Shown here piece after piece: positions 5,037 to 12,351 of a DNA stretch of 12,799 bases (the first letter of the stretch is position 1; every line of letters starts with the position of its first letter). Origin of the DNA: Bacteroidota bacterium (GTDB lineage Bacteria; Bacteroidota; Bacteroidia; SpSt-205; S141-50). Under the pieces are notes generated by a model that was given only the letters and a program-made list of their open reading frames with translations, had not been told where the DNA came from and did not search any database. Made by a program: the position numbers and the translations under genes. The stretch covers positions 1 to 12,799 of the forward strand of contig WFXK01000350.1 of assembly GCA_015490695.1 (NCBI GenBank). Direction: 5' to 3'.

Positions 5037-7361
5037 TTAGAAATGGACATTATAAGTTATAAAAGGAATAATGTCAAACAAATAGATTTTATAAGCACGT
5101 TGTATAGTGGGATCGTTTTTGTCTCGTTCAAAGTAGTAGCTCCATGTATTTCGGCGACGGTAAGCGTTGTAAACACCAAAAACGATGCTATTATGCTGTT
5201 GTTTAGGTTTTTTAAGTCCTAAACGCACTTCAGCAGAGAGGTCTAAGCGGTGATAGTCGGGTAGGCGATAGTTTCCTCGTTGATTATAGATGCCGATTAT
5301 ACGTCCATCAATTTCGTACTTTCCTTCAGGTAAGGTTACAGGTTGCCCACTTAAAAAGACCCAGATTGCAGAGAACTTCCAGCGCTGGTTGAGGCGATAA
5401 CTAAGCACAATGGAGGCATCGTGTCTTCGGTCGTTGAAGGGGGGATAGGGTTTGCCGTTATTGATGCCGGGGATTTGCCAGCGGGTCCAAGAAAGCGTAT
5501 AAGCAATCCATCCTTGCCATTTTCCTGTGCGTTTTTTTAATAAAAACTCCATGCCGTAGGACCATCCCTTACCGCTTAAAATATCTTTTTCGTAGGTGGG
5601 GTCTAAATACACTTGGGCGAAGGGGCGGAAGTCTATTTGGTTTATCATCCATTTGTAATAGGTTTCTATACTCATTTGCCATTGGTGGTTTTGGAAGTCT
5701 TTGAACCATCCTAAAGCGATTTGGTTGGCTTGTTGTGGGGGGACTTTATCGGAGCTGGGCATCCAAAAGTCAGCAGGGGTTCCCACAGAGGAATAGGTTG
5801 CCGCTTGAACGTATTGGAAAGTACGGGCATAAGAGGCTTTTAAAGCATTGTTTTCATTGATACGCCATCGCATAGAAAAGCGGGGTTCTATTCCCCAATA
5901 GTCGGCAACGCGTTTCCAAGGGGAGATATAAGCGGTATCGGAAGGGAAAGGGTCCTCTATACGCCGAAACGTATAACGCTCTAAAGGACCATATAAAGCA
6001 AAATAGCTAAGGCGAACCCCATATTGAAGAGCAAGCGCCCTGCTTATTTGATGGCTTGTGCTGCAATAAAGTCCGTGTTCCCCAGCATGACGTTTCGGTA
6101 CTTCGGTAGGATTGACGTTACTAGAATCAGATAAAGGAATGAGTTTTCCAGGGGTAAAAAGATGGTAGGTACCTTGATAGCCGAATTTTAGTTGAATGGC
6201 ATCACTGAGGAAGTAATCCCAGTCCAGTTTTAGGGTCCAGTCTTGGATACCTGAGCGGTAGAGGAAGTGGTCATCTACGCGTCGGTATTCAAAGTCGTAG
6301 TTATAGCGGCTAAAGATGATAGAGGTGTTTAGAAATAGGCGGTCGTTAAAGAGGTGGTTCCAGCGCAGGGTAGTGGTTGCGTTGCTCCATCCCCAACCTA
6401 GTTGACCTTGTACAAAGCGGAAGTCATCTTTGCCGAAGTACCCAGAAAGGTAGATGCGGTCTTTATCGGAGAATGCCCAAGAAAATTTTGCGTTGAAGTC
6501 ATAGAAGTAAAGGACGTTTTTTCTTACGGCTTCATTAGGGGCGAAGCGTAGGAATTGTCCTGCGTAAGCGTAGCGTCCTGAGAGCAGGAAAGTTCCTTTT
6601 TCTTTTTTAATCGGTCCTTCTATCATGGCACGGGAGGCTAAGAGTCCGATAGCGGCATGGAATTGGCGTTTTTGGCGATTGCCTTCTTTCATTCGGACGT
6701 CTACTACAGAGGCTAATCTGCCACCATATTGCGCGGGGAAGCTTCCTTTGATGATTTCAAAGTGGTTGATGGCATCGGGGTTGAATACTGAAAAGAAACC
6801 GAGGAAGTGCGCGGCATTATAGACGATGGCTTCGTCTAAGAGTACTAAATTTTGGTCAAAACGTCCTCCTCGGACAAAGAAGCCACTTTGTCCTTCCCCT
6901 GCACTTTGTACTCCAGGCAATAATTGTGCCATTTTTAATACATCGGTTTCTCCGAAGAGCACAGGTAGGGTTTTAATCTCTTGGACATCTAATTGTAAAG
7001 CGCCCATGCGGGTATCTTGCAAGGCAGCATCAGGCTCTTCGCTCTCAATCACTACTTCCTCTAAATACACAGCAGAGGGAATAAGTAGGAAATCGTGGCG
7101 AATGTTTTGATTTAAAACAATTTTAAAGGTGTCGTTATGGTACCCTAAATAGGTAGCAATAAGGGTATAAGTACCTTTAGGGAGTCGTATAGCGTAGTAG
7201 CCGTAGGCGTTAGAAAAAGCGCCTTTTCCTGTTTCTTGAACCTGGATTTGAGCACCGATAAGGACTTCTTGGCTTTGTTGGTCCTTTACATAGCCGCTAA
7301 TAGTGTAGTATTGGGCTTGAAGAAGGATAGGGATAAAGAGAAAATAGCGGGCTTTCACCAT
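5037..7361 (-). CDS. TonB-dependent outer membrane receptor with carboxypeptidase-regulatory-like N-domain
   Basis: A 774-residue outer membrane transporter expected to import a ligand using TonB energy. Residues 1-16 are a signal peptide (cleavage after LLQA). Residues 20-100 form a carboxypeptidase-D regulatory-like domain (ISGYVKDQQSQEVLIGAQIQ, then GYYAIRLPKGTYTLIATYLG). Residues 118-225 are the plug, with GQSGFFVRGGRFDQNLVLLD and GSFPAQYGGRLASVVDVRMK. The remaining roughly 550 residues form the barrel, ending in an aromatic C-terminus (ITYNVHF). The plug motif belongs to a common Bacteroidota receptor type distinct from SusC, and no SusD-like partner lies alongside, so a glycan-utilisation pair is unlikely. 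The ligand is unknown. It is transcribed divergently from the K/R-H repeat protein gene from a 91-bp shared region, and converges on the barrel gene with a 1-bp gap. Confidence 0.95.
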   Translation of the reverse strand: MVKARYFLFIPILLQAQYYTISGYVKDQQSQEVLIGAQIQVQETGKGAFSNAYGYYAIRLPKGTYTLIATYLGYHNDTFKIVLNQNIRHDFLLIPSAVYLEEVVIESEEPDAALQDTRMGALQLDVQEIKTLPVLFGETDVLKMAQLLPGVQSAGEGQSGFFVRGGRFDQNLVLLDEAIVYNAAHFLGFFSVFNPDAINHFEIIKGSFPAQYGGRLASVVDVRMKEGNRQKRQFHAAIGLLASRAMIEGPIKKEKGTFLLSGRYAYAGQFLRFAPNEAVRKNVLYFYDFNAKFSWAFSDKDRIYLSGYFGKDDFRFVQGQLGWGWSNATTTLRWNHLFNDRLFLNTSIIFSRYNYDFEYRRVDDHFLYRSGIQDWTLKLDWDYFLSDAIQLKFGYQGTYHLFTPGKLIPLSDSSNVNPTEVPKRHAGEHGLYCSTSHQISRALALQYGVRLSYFALYGPLERYTFRRIEDPFPSDTAYISPWKRVADYWGIEPRFSMRWRINENNALKASYARTFQYVQAATYSSVGTPADFWMPSSDKVPPQQANQIALGWFKDFQNHQWQMSIETYYKWMINQIDFRPFAQVYLDPTYEKDILSGKGWSYGMEFLLKKRTGKWQGWIAYTLSWTRWQIPGINNGKPYPPFNDRRHDASIVLSYRLNQRWKFSAIWVFLSGQPVTLPEGKYEIDGRIIGIYNQRGNYRLPDYHRLDLSAEVRLGLKKPKQQHNSIVFGVYNAYRRRNTWSYYFERDKNDPTIQRAYKIYLFDIIPFITYNVHF

Positions 7362-7368
7362 GGATGGA

Positions 7369-7402
7369 CAAAGTTAACAACATTTTCCCCTTTTGGTGCA
7401 AA
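7369..7402 (-). promoter_or_regulatory. Promoter of the TonB receptor gene (minus strand)
   Basis: On the minus strand, TAACTTTG (plus-strand CAAAGTTA at 7369-7376) fits TANNTTTG and lies 7 bases before the ATG at 7361. The nearest TTTG upstream is at plus-strand 7399-7402, 22 bases away, slightly longer than the usual 19. Confidence 0.7.
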
Positions 7403-7409
7403 ATTTGTC

Positions 7410-7439
7410 TTGTTATTGTAATAATATTCGCTACTTTTG
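7410..7439 (+). promoter_or_regulatory. Promoter of the K/R-H repeat protein gene
   Basis: TTG at 7410-7412, then 19 bases, then TACTTTTG at 7432-7439. The ATG at 7453 is 13 bases further on. This promoter lies downstream of the longest possible start (7393), which fixes 7453 as the likely start. Its -33 element is only 7 bases from that of the divergent receptor promoter. Confidence 0.8.
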
Positions 7440-7452
7440 CTTGCGTAGGTCT

Positions 7453-9405
7453 ATGTTATTGGGCGGTTTAATAAAACGAGGGTGGTTAATAGTTTTTATA
7501 GGGAGCGTTCTTATAGGATACGGGCAGGATGTGGCTCCTCCCCGTTATCGGTGTAAAGGACCTAATTGTGACCCTACACAGCGTGCTTTACATAAAAAGA
7601 AAAAATACAAGTTGCTTTATCCTATTGTTCCCCAGCAGTTTGACCAGCACTATAATACTAAAAAGGCACTTCGTTTTACTCCTAAGCCGTATGTTGTTAG
7701 TTATAAGAAGTTAAATCGTAAAAAGCAGCGACATGCAAGACGCATGCAAAGAAGGATTGCAACGACGCGAAATGCTGTTTATATTCGTCATTATCCCAGT
7801 TATTTAGACAAGCAACGTCCGAAGCCTATTGCTCCTGTATTGAAGCGCAGGGATTATGAGCGGTTTTCTTATGAAGTTCAGACACCAAAGCATCGGAGTC
7901 GTTCGGAGCAGTTTCGTTATAAAGCGGTCACGATGAAGCATCATGAGAGGTGGGAGCGGCAGCGCTCATCATTGCCTCAAGTAAAGCATTCAAATCGTTC
8001 GGAGCGGTTCCGTTATGGGGAGGTTGCTGTAAAGCACCATGGGAAATGGGAGCAGCAACGTTCCGTAGTGCCACAGGTGAAGCACAATGCAAGGAAGTGG
8101 GAACGACAAAGAAGTAGGGTTGCTGCTGTAAAGCATCATCGTGCTTGGGAGCAACAGCGTTTCTTGGTGCCACAAGTAAAACACGATACGAGAAAATGGG
8201 AGCGACAGCGGGCTATAGCTACGACCATACGGCATCGTTATCATCCTGATGATTATCGCTATCGTCCTTATCGTTTGAGACATCGCAAGCGTTGGCGTCG
8301 TTTTCGTTATGCGCCTTTGAGCATTCGGCATACAAAGCGTTGGCGACGATTCCAGTATGAACTACCTGCAGTAAAACATCACAATTTAGCCGAACCTTTC
8401 TGTTTACAACCCTATCGCATAAAGCACTATCCTGAAAAAATACAAAAGGGGCAATGTGGTCCTCCTGTGCCTAAGCACAAAATTCAAATAGAGAAAAGTC
8501 CGTGTTTTGCTGTTAAGGTTCGTCATAAGGATTTTGAGCAATTTAGTTGCGGGCATTATAGGGTAAAGCACCGCATAGCACCTGATAAGATGGCTTGTGG
8601 TAAGTATGAAGTAAAGCATAAGAACTTTGAACGATTGCGCTGTGGAAAAGTGGAGGTAAAGCATAAGCATTATGCTATGCGTTGGGAGTGTGGTAAATAT
8701 GAAGTAAAACATAGGAATTATGTAGAGCGGGTTCGTTGTGGTCCGCCGCAGGTGAAACATCGTCCTTTGACCGATTATAAAATGTATACGGACCCTTCTA
8801 TGGGAGCCAGAACGAATTATTTGGAAAAGTTAGGTTACCAAGTTCGTTATTGGTTAACCCCTCATAGGAGTATGTGTAAGCTTTCTCAAGTTTATTCTTC
8901 GGTATCGGCTGGGATGATTGTACCTACTTCGGAGTATGGGGATGTGGTGGTGGTGGACTATGTATTGAAAAATCATGTGATATGGTACAGAGTGCGGCGC
9001 AGTTTGGATGATAGCACGCGGTTTAAGATAAAAAAGCGTAAACAGAAAGCGATTCATCGGTTAGTAGTATTGGTGTTAAATGATAAGCGCCCCCGTAAAA
9101 GGGATGGGAGTGTGAATTTCAAGCGGGTGAAGTTAAGCCCTGAGGAAACCAAGCAGATTTTGATTTATTATTATTTAAAAAAGGATAGGATTGATTTATT
9201 GACTAAAGCGTATCCTGAGGAGCAGAAGAATTTAGAGATTTTGAAGTATCGTTATGGGTATAAGCGTCGTTTTCCTCCGCCTTTGCCGAAGGAGAAAAAG
9301 AAGGAGGAGCCTTCACCTCAGGAACACGAAGTTCCTCCTGTTGAGCAAGAAGACCAAACGCCTATTTGGGAGGAAGACTTGGAACTAGATATAGACTTTG
9401 AATAG
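7453..9405 (+). CDS. Exported basic protein with about 19 tandem 16-residue K/R-H repeats and acidic tail; unknown function
   Basis: I do not recognise this 650-residue protein. An N-terminal hydrophobic segment (GWLIVFIGSVLIGYGQ) after two basic residues looks like a signal peptide cleaved near residue 25. Residues 26-133 are Lys/Arg/Tyr-rich, with Cys34 and Cys39. Residues 134-439 are a tandem array. Each unit ends in K-H or R-H, and these His residues recur every 15-17 positions (147, 163, 179, 195, 211 and so on to 436). In units 13-19 a Cys sits exactly seven residues before the His, often as CGKYEVKH. Residues 454-608 form a mixed alpha/beta-like domain with no known motif. After a Pro/Lys linker, residues 618-650 hold 14 acidic residues and no Lys or Arg. 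No CXXCH heme site or enzyme motif is visible. Export to the envelope is likely; metal, heme, nucleic-acid or polysaccharide binding are all possible. Confidence 0.88.
   Translation: MLLGGLIKRGWLIVFIGSVLIGYGQDVAPPRYRCKGPNCDPTQRALHKKKKYKLLYPIVPQQFDQHYNTKKALRFTPKPYVVSYKKLNRKKQRHARRMQRRIATTRNAVYIRHYPSYLDKQRPKPIAPVLKRRDYERFSYEVQTPKHRSRSEQFRYKAVTMKHHERWERQRSSLPQVKHSNRSERFRYGEVAVKHHGKWEQQRSVVPQVKHNARKWERQRSRVAAVKHHRAWEQQRFLVPQVKHDTRKWERQRAIATTIRHRYHPDDYRYRPYRLRHRKRWRRFRYAPLSIRHTKRWRRFQYELPAVKHHNLAEPFCLQPYRIKHYPEKIQKGQCGPPVPKHKIQIEKSPCFAVKVRHKDFEQFSCGHYRVKHRIAPDKMACGKYEVKHKNFERLRCGKVEVKHKHYAMRWECGKYEVKHRNYVERVRCGPPQVKHRPLTDYKMYTDPSMGARTNYLEKLGYQVRYWLTPHRSMCKLSQVYSSVSAGMIVPTSEYGDVVVVDYVLKNHVIWYRVRRSLDDSTRFKIKKRKQKAIHRLVVLVLNDKRPRKRDGSVNFKRVKLSPEETKQILIYYYLKKDRIDLLTKAYPEEQKNLEILKYRYGYKRRFPPPLPKEKKKEEPSPQEHEVPPVEQEDQTPIWEEDLELDIDFE
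7852..8769 (+). repeat. Coding tandem repeat, about 19 units of roughly 48 bases (16 residues)
   Basis: Consensus by eye: [W/E]-E-[R/Q]-[F/Q]-R-[Y/S/C]-x-x-V-x-[V/I]-[K/R]-H-x-x-[R/K]. Spacings between successive repeat His residues are 16 in twelve cases, 17 in four and 15 in two. In the first third a Y-type unit (SERFRYGEVAVKHHGK) alternates with a W/Q-type unit (WEQQRSVVPQVKHNAR), giving a 32-residue higher-order repeat. The later units are Cys-type. Copies differ at synonymous sites (GTAAAGCAT, GTGAAGCAC, GTAAAACAC), so this is not a recent slippage array. Confidence 0.9.
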
Positions 9406-9427
9406 GTAAGTAAGGTGGTTTGAATGA

Positions 9428-9460
9428 TTTGTATGTTTGGAGAAAAGAAATATAAATTTG
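9428..9460 (+). promoter_or_regulatory. Promoter of the multidomain T9SS cargo gene
   Basis: TTTG at 9428-9431, 21 bases, then TAAATTTG at 9453-9460. It leaves a 28-base gap before the ATG at 9489, the longest in the window. Confidence 0.68.
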
Positions 9461-9488
9461 CAGGTTGCAACTTAAAATTTAGAGGCTT

Positions 9489-11492
9489 ATGAAGAGAGCG
9501 ATTTTACTTTTCGTCAGTGCGAGTATATTAACAGCACAGACTTGCTACTATCAGCTTATAATGAACGACGCTTTGGGAGATGGCTGGAATGGCAATGAGT
9601 TGGAGGTTATTGTTAAGCGGGGCAGTATGACAAAAAGCGATATTGTGACACTACCGGACCCGCCTGGCGATATCATGACGTTGTTAATTGCCGTACAGCC
9701 AGGCGATTCTATTATCCTAAACTACTTGGGAGGAGGATCATGGAATAGTGAAGTTTCGTTTACCCTTACAGATTGTCAAGGGAATATCCTTTATGATTCA
9801 GGTACTGGTCCCTTTACAGGTATTCATTATGCAGATACGGCAGAGTGTAATGCATGTACTGTTACAGGTGTTAACTGTGCTTCTTTAACCGTGTCAGATG
9901 TTAATGTCAATTTTGTGTTTGTAGATAATGATACAGTAGTTTATCAAGTGAATATCAATAGTATATTAGGATTACCTACTTTTACTTATGTTGCAGATTT
10001 TGATACTGCAGGTGTAGCAGCAGGGCAGGGTAATATTTCTATAGGGACAATAGGAGAGAATGATACTGTAGGTAATCTAACACCAACATCCTCTTATCGT
10101 TTGTATGTTCGTATTGTTTGTGGGGTAGGAGATACCTCTAGTTGGTTAGGTCCTTATAATGTGGCGACTTTATGCGATCCATTACCAGTACCTTATTTAG
10201 AGACGTTTGATAATGTTACGCCTCCTGCGTTACCTATATGTTGGGAAACAACAGACCCTACACTGGGATATAGTACAAGCAATTGTACTGGTGCTACAGG
10301 GAATACAATCCGTGTAGAAGGGGCGCCTAATACAGCAGTAACTAGTCCTACATTTGATTTATCGGGCTATAGTGGAGTAAAAGTTTCTTATATTTATCGT
10401 CGCGGTGGAGTAAATTGTGGCGAATTACCTGATTTTGGCGATAGTATTGCAGTAGAGTTCTGGGATGGTATGCAATGGAAACGATTGACAGCTTATAACG
10501 GTAGTGATGCTCCATCGGTATTCACTTATGAAGAGTTTGTTATCCCTATGAGTCAAATTAGTAATCCAACAGTTTTTAGGATTCGTTTTAGAATTATATG
10601 GGGTGCTGGTCCAGGATTTGATACATGGGAATTTGATAGCGTTAGAATTACTCCTCCTGTCAGAGATCTTGCTATTGTCCAAAGTACTGTTTCAAAGGAT
10701 ACGCTATGTCAATGCGATTCTTTACAATGGAATATTAATATTCTTAACGCTGATGCTGTTTCCTTACCTGCAGCACTTTATATCATAGGTCCTGATTATA
10801 ATGATACTGTTGATCTTGGCAATGTACCTACAACAGGTATGACCTTTATCTATAACCTTGCACCAAAACAAACGGGAACGGGGGTTTATTACGCAATAGT
10901 AAAACTTACATCAGGGGCTCCTGATGTACAACCTGCTAATGATTCGACACAAAAAACTATTACAGTATTACCAATACAGGCACAATTAACAGCTCCAGAT
11001 ACTTTATTGGTTGGTGAAGGTGGTTTAGCAGTATTAAATCTGACCCAATGTGCCGATTTCGTAACTTCTATTTTCTGGTTCTTAGAAGATGGCTCATCTT
11101 TCCCTACTCAGCCAGGTGTTCCTGCACCTATCCAATGGAATAGCGCAGGCGTAAAAACAGTCAAAGCACTTATTTATACTAGCTGTGCTGGCGTGGTGGA
11201 TACCTTAATAGACAGTGTTTATGTCAAGTCTCTGGCATCAGCAGTAGCACCTACATTACAGGATATTAAAATTTATCCTAATCCCGTAAAAGATAATCTT
11301 TACATCCAGTTCCCTTCTGTAGCAATGACTTATGAGATTCGGTTGTTTAATATAAGTGGTAAGCAACTTTATTATCAAAGAACCCAGCAAAGATCCTTGA
11401 CTATTCCAATTGAGCATTTACCTGTAGGGGTATATCTCTTAGATATTAGCGATGGTGTTCAACATGCAAGATACCAAATCATAAAACAATAA
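9489..11492 (+). CDS. Multidomain secreted protein with T9SS type A sorting domain
   Basis: A 667-residue surface or extracellular protein. Residues 1-16 are a signal peptide (ILLFVSASILTA). Residues 18-120 match a domain frequent in Bacteroidota secreted proteins, marked by CYYQLIMNDALGDGWNG and SWNSEVSFTLTDCQGN. Residues 124-229 look fibronectin-III-like (LTPTSSYRLYVRIVC). Residues 236-388 form a jelly-roll of the MAM/galactose-binding type (YLETFDNVTPP, FDLSGYSGVKVSYIYRRGG, VFRIRFRIIWGAG, WEFDSVRI). Residues 391-493 resemble a CARDB-type adhesion domain, and 497-580 a PKD-like domain. Residues 590-667 are the sorting domain: IKIYPNPVKDNLYIQFP, IRLFNISGKQLYYQ, LPVGVYLLDIS, and a final YQIIKQ. 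No catalytic motif is evident, so adhesion or carbohydrate binding is the best guess. It is probably monocistronic, with its own promoter and terminator. Confidence 0.93.
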   Translation: MKRAILLFVSASILTAQTCYYQLIMNDALGDGWNGNELEVIVKRGSMTKSDIVTLPDPPGDIMTLLIAVQPGDSIILNYLGGGSWNSEVSFTLTDCQGNILYDSGTGPFTGIHYADTAECNACTVTGVNCASLTVSDVNVNFVFVDNDTVVYQVNINSILGLPTFTYVADFDTAGVAAGQGNISIGTIGENDTVGNLTPTSSYRLYVRIVCGVGDTSSWLGPYNVATLCDPLPVPYLETFDNVTPPALPICWETTDPTLGYSTSNCTGATGNTIRVEGAPNTAVTSPTFDLSGYSGVKVSYIYRRGGVNCGELPDFGDSIAVEFWDGMQWKRLTAYNGSDAPSVFTYEEFVIPMSQISNPTVFRIRFRIIWGAGPGFDTWEFDSVRITPPVRDLAIVQSTVSKDTLCQCDSLQWNINILNADAVSLPAALYIIGPDYNDTVDLGNVPTTGMTFIYNLAPKQTGTGVYYAIVKLTSGAPDVQPANDSTQKTITVLPIQAQLTAPDTLLVGEGGLAVLNLTQCADFVTSIFWFLEDGSSFPTQPGVPAPIQWNSAGVKTVKALIYTSCAGVVDTLIDSVYVKSLASAVAPTLQDIKIYPNPVKDNLYIQFPSVAMTYEIRLFNISGKQLYYQRTQQRSLTIPIEHLPVGVYLLDISDGVQHARYQIIKQ

Positions 11493-11531
11493 ACGGAAGA
11501 AGGGGGGATATTTCCCCCCTTTTCTGTTTTT
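11493..11531 (+). terminator. Strong intrinsic terminator after the T9SS cargo gene
   Basis: The left arm ACGGAAGAAGGGGGGA (11493-11508) pairs with TCCCCCCTTTTCTGT (11513-11527), with a four-base loop TATT. There are six G-C pairs in a row, one bulged G (11499) and one G-T wobble. A T-run (11527-11531) follows directly. It also sits 11 bases beyond the stop of the convergent repressor gene, but the minus-strand T-run is poor, so it mainly serves the plus strand. Confidence 0.9.
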
Positions 11532-11541
11532 AAAAAGAACT

Positions 11542-12204
11542 TTATAAAAGCTGTACCAATAAGTTTTTACTTACCTTATAAGACAAAACTTGTTTGCTTC
11601 CGTTATCCATAATTACAATGCAGCTTTGGTCATAAGCATTCTTTGTATGCACTTGCATGCGTGTACCAATGCGAACCCCAATTTGGTTCAGATATTGTAA
11701 GAAAGCTGATGATTGGTCTTTTAATGCTAACACTTCTACCATAGCTCCTACAGGCACTTCACTCAAACACACTGTAGGACGAATCTCCATTTTCCCTTCT
11801 TTGTCGGGAATAGGGTCGCCGTGAGGGTCAAAACGGGGAAAGCCTAAAAAACGGTCTAAATGCTCTATCAAACGCTCCGATTCTACGTGTTCCAATTGTT
11901 CTGCAATGGCATGCACCTCCTCCCAAGGAATTTTTAAGATATGAACTAAAAAATATTCCCATAAACGGTGTTTTCGTATGATTTTTAACGCTTGTTCCTT
12001 TCCTTTCTCCGTCAATTGAACCCCTTTATACGCTTGATACAATACCAACCCATTTTTTTCCATCCGTTTCAACATCTCTGTTACAGAAGCAGGCGCTAAC
12101 CCCAAATAAGCTGCAATACGAGAAACATTTACTATGGTATCTGTGGAACCTTTGCTTAAATGATAAAGGGCTTTTAAGTAATCTTGCTCCCCTTTGGTAG
12201 GCAT
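11542..12204 (-). CDS. DtxR/MntR-family metal-dependent transcriptional repressor with FeoA-like domain
   Basis: A 220-residue cytoplasmic regulator that should bind operator DNA when loaded with Mn(II) or Fe(II). Residues 1-65 are the winged helix (IAAYLGLAPASVTEMLKRME as recognition region, LTEKGKEQA at the wing). Residues 70-125 are the dimerisation and metal domain. Residues 147-218 are an FeoA/SH3-like domain (VPVGAMVEVLAL, LNQIGVRIGTRMQV). Metal ligands fall at the numbering used for DtxR: His79, Glu83, His98, Glu105 and His106. The DtxR Cys102 is Glu102 here, as in MntR, and Asp8 matches MntR Asp8; however, the MntR Glu11 position holds Lys11. This points to manganese more than iron, but not decisively, so no gene symbol is assigned. 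No transporter such as mntH or feoB is adjacent in the window. Only 4 bases separate the promoter motif from the start codon. Confidence 0.93.
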   Translation of the reverse strand: MPTKGEQDYLKALYHLSKGSTDTIVNVSRIAAYLGLAPASVTEMLKRMEKNGLVLYQAYKGVQLTEKGKEQALKIIRKHRLWEYFLVHILKIPWEEVHAIAEQLEHVESERLIEHLDRFLGFPRFDPHGDPIPDKEGKMEIRPTVCLSEVPVGAMVEVLALKDQSSAFLQYLNQIGVRIGTRMQVHTKNAYDQSCIVIMDNGSKQVLSYKVSKNLLVQLL

Positions 12205-12208
12205 ACTA

Positions 12209-12216
12209 CAAAACTA
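12209..12216 (-). promoter_or_regulatory. Promoter -7 element of the metal-dependent repressor gene
   Basis: Plus-strand CAAAACTA reads TAGTTTTG on the minus strand, matching TANNTTTG, 4 bases before the ATG at 12204. I see no TTG at the expected -33 distance, so the promoter is weak or activated by another factor. Confidence 0.55.
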
Positions 12217-12312
12217 CAGAATTTTTCTATAGCTACTTCCTCTGGTGAAAGCAACAAGTAATGTGTTCGCATCTTTTACTCCTTGAACGTTAATTCATTT
12301 TTGTGATTTGGG

Positions 12313-12345
12313 TTGCTGCAATGACAGTAAAAACTTCTATTTTTG
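12313..12345 (+). promoter_or_regulatory. Promoter of the gene at the right end
   Basis: TTG at 12313-12315, 22 bases, then TATTTTTG at 12338-12345. Six bases separate the motif from the ATG at 12352. The position supports this ATG as the start of a real gene. Confidence 0.65.
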
Positions 12346-12351
12346 CTTAAA

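Noticed and set aside
5037..7361. SusC-type receptor of a polysaccharide utilisation locus
   Set aside because: No SusD-like lipoprotein or glycoside hydrolase is adjacent, and the plug motif fits a non-SusC receptor type. The lipoprotein at 3523-4395 is too short and lacks SusD features.
6625..7421. Three plus-strand open frames opposite the TonB receptor gene
   Set aside because: They overlap a complete, well-matched receptor on the other strand and have no promoter or recognisable motif.
7928..8760. Three open frames on the minus strand inside the repeat gene, rich in Ala, Ser, Thr or Pro
   Set aside because: They are mirror products of the repetitive coding strand. No minus-strand promoter motif precedes them, and the plus-strand reading has a promoter, a signal peptide and conserved repeats.
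7852..8769. Regular 48-base repeats considered as a CRISPR array or minisatellite
   Set aside because: There is no invariant repeat alternating with unique spacers. The units diverge at DNA level while protein spacing is preserved, so this is a coding repeat.
7453..9405. Multiheme cytochrome
   Set aside because: Many Cys and His are present, but no CXXCH motif; the arrangement is C-x6-H.
12205..12351. Operator palindrome for the metal-dependent repressor
   Set aside because: Only a short imperfect palindrome around TTGAACGTTAA is visible, which is not enough to call an operator.
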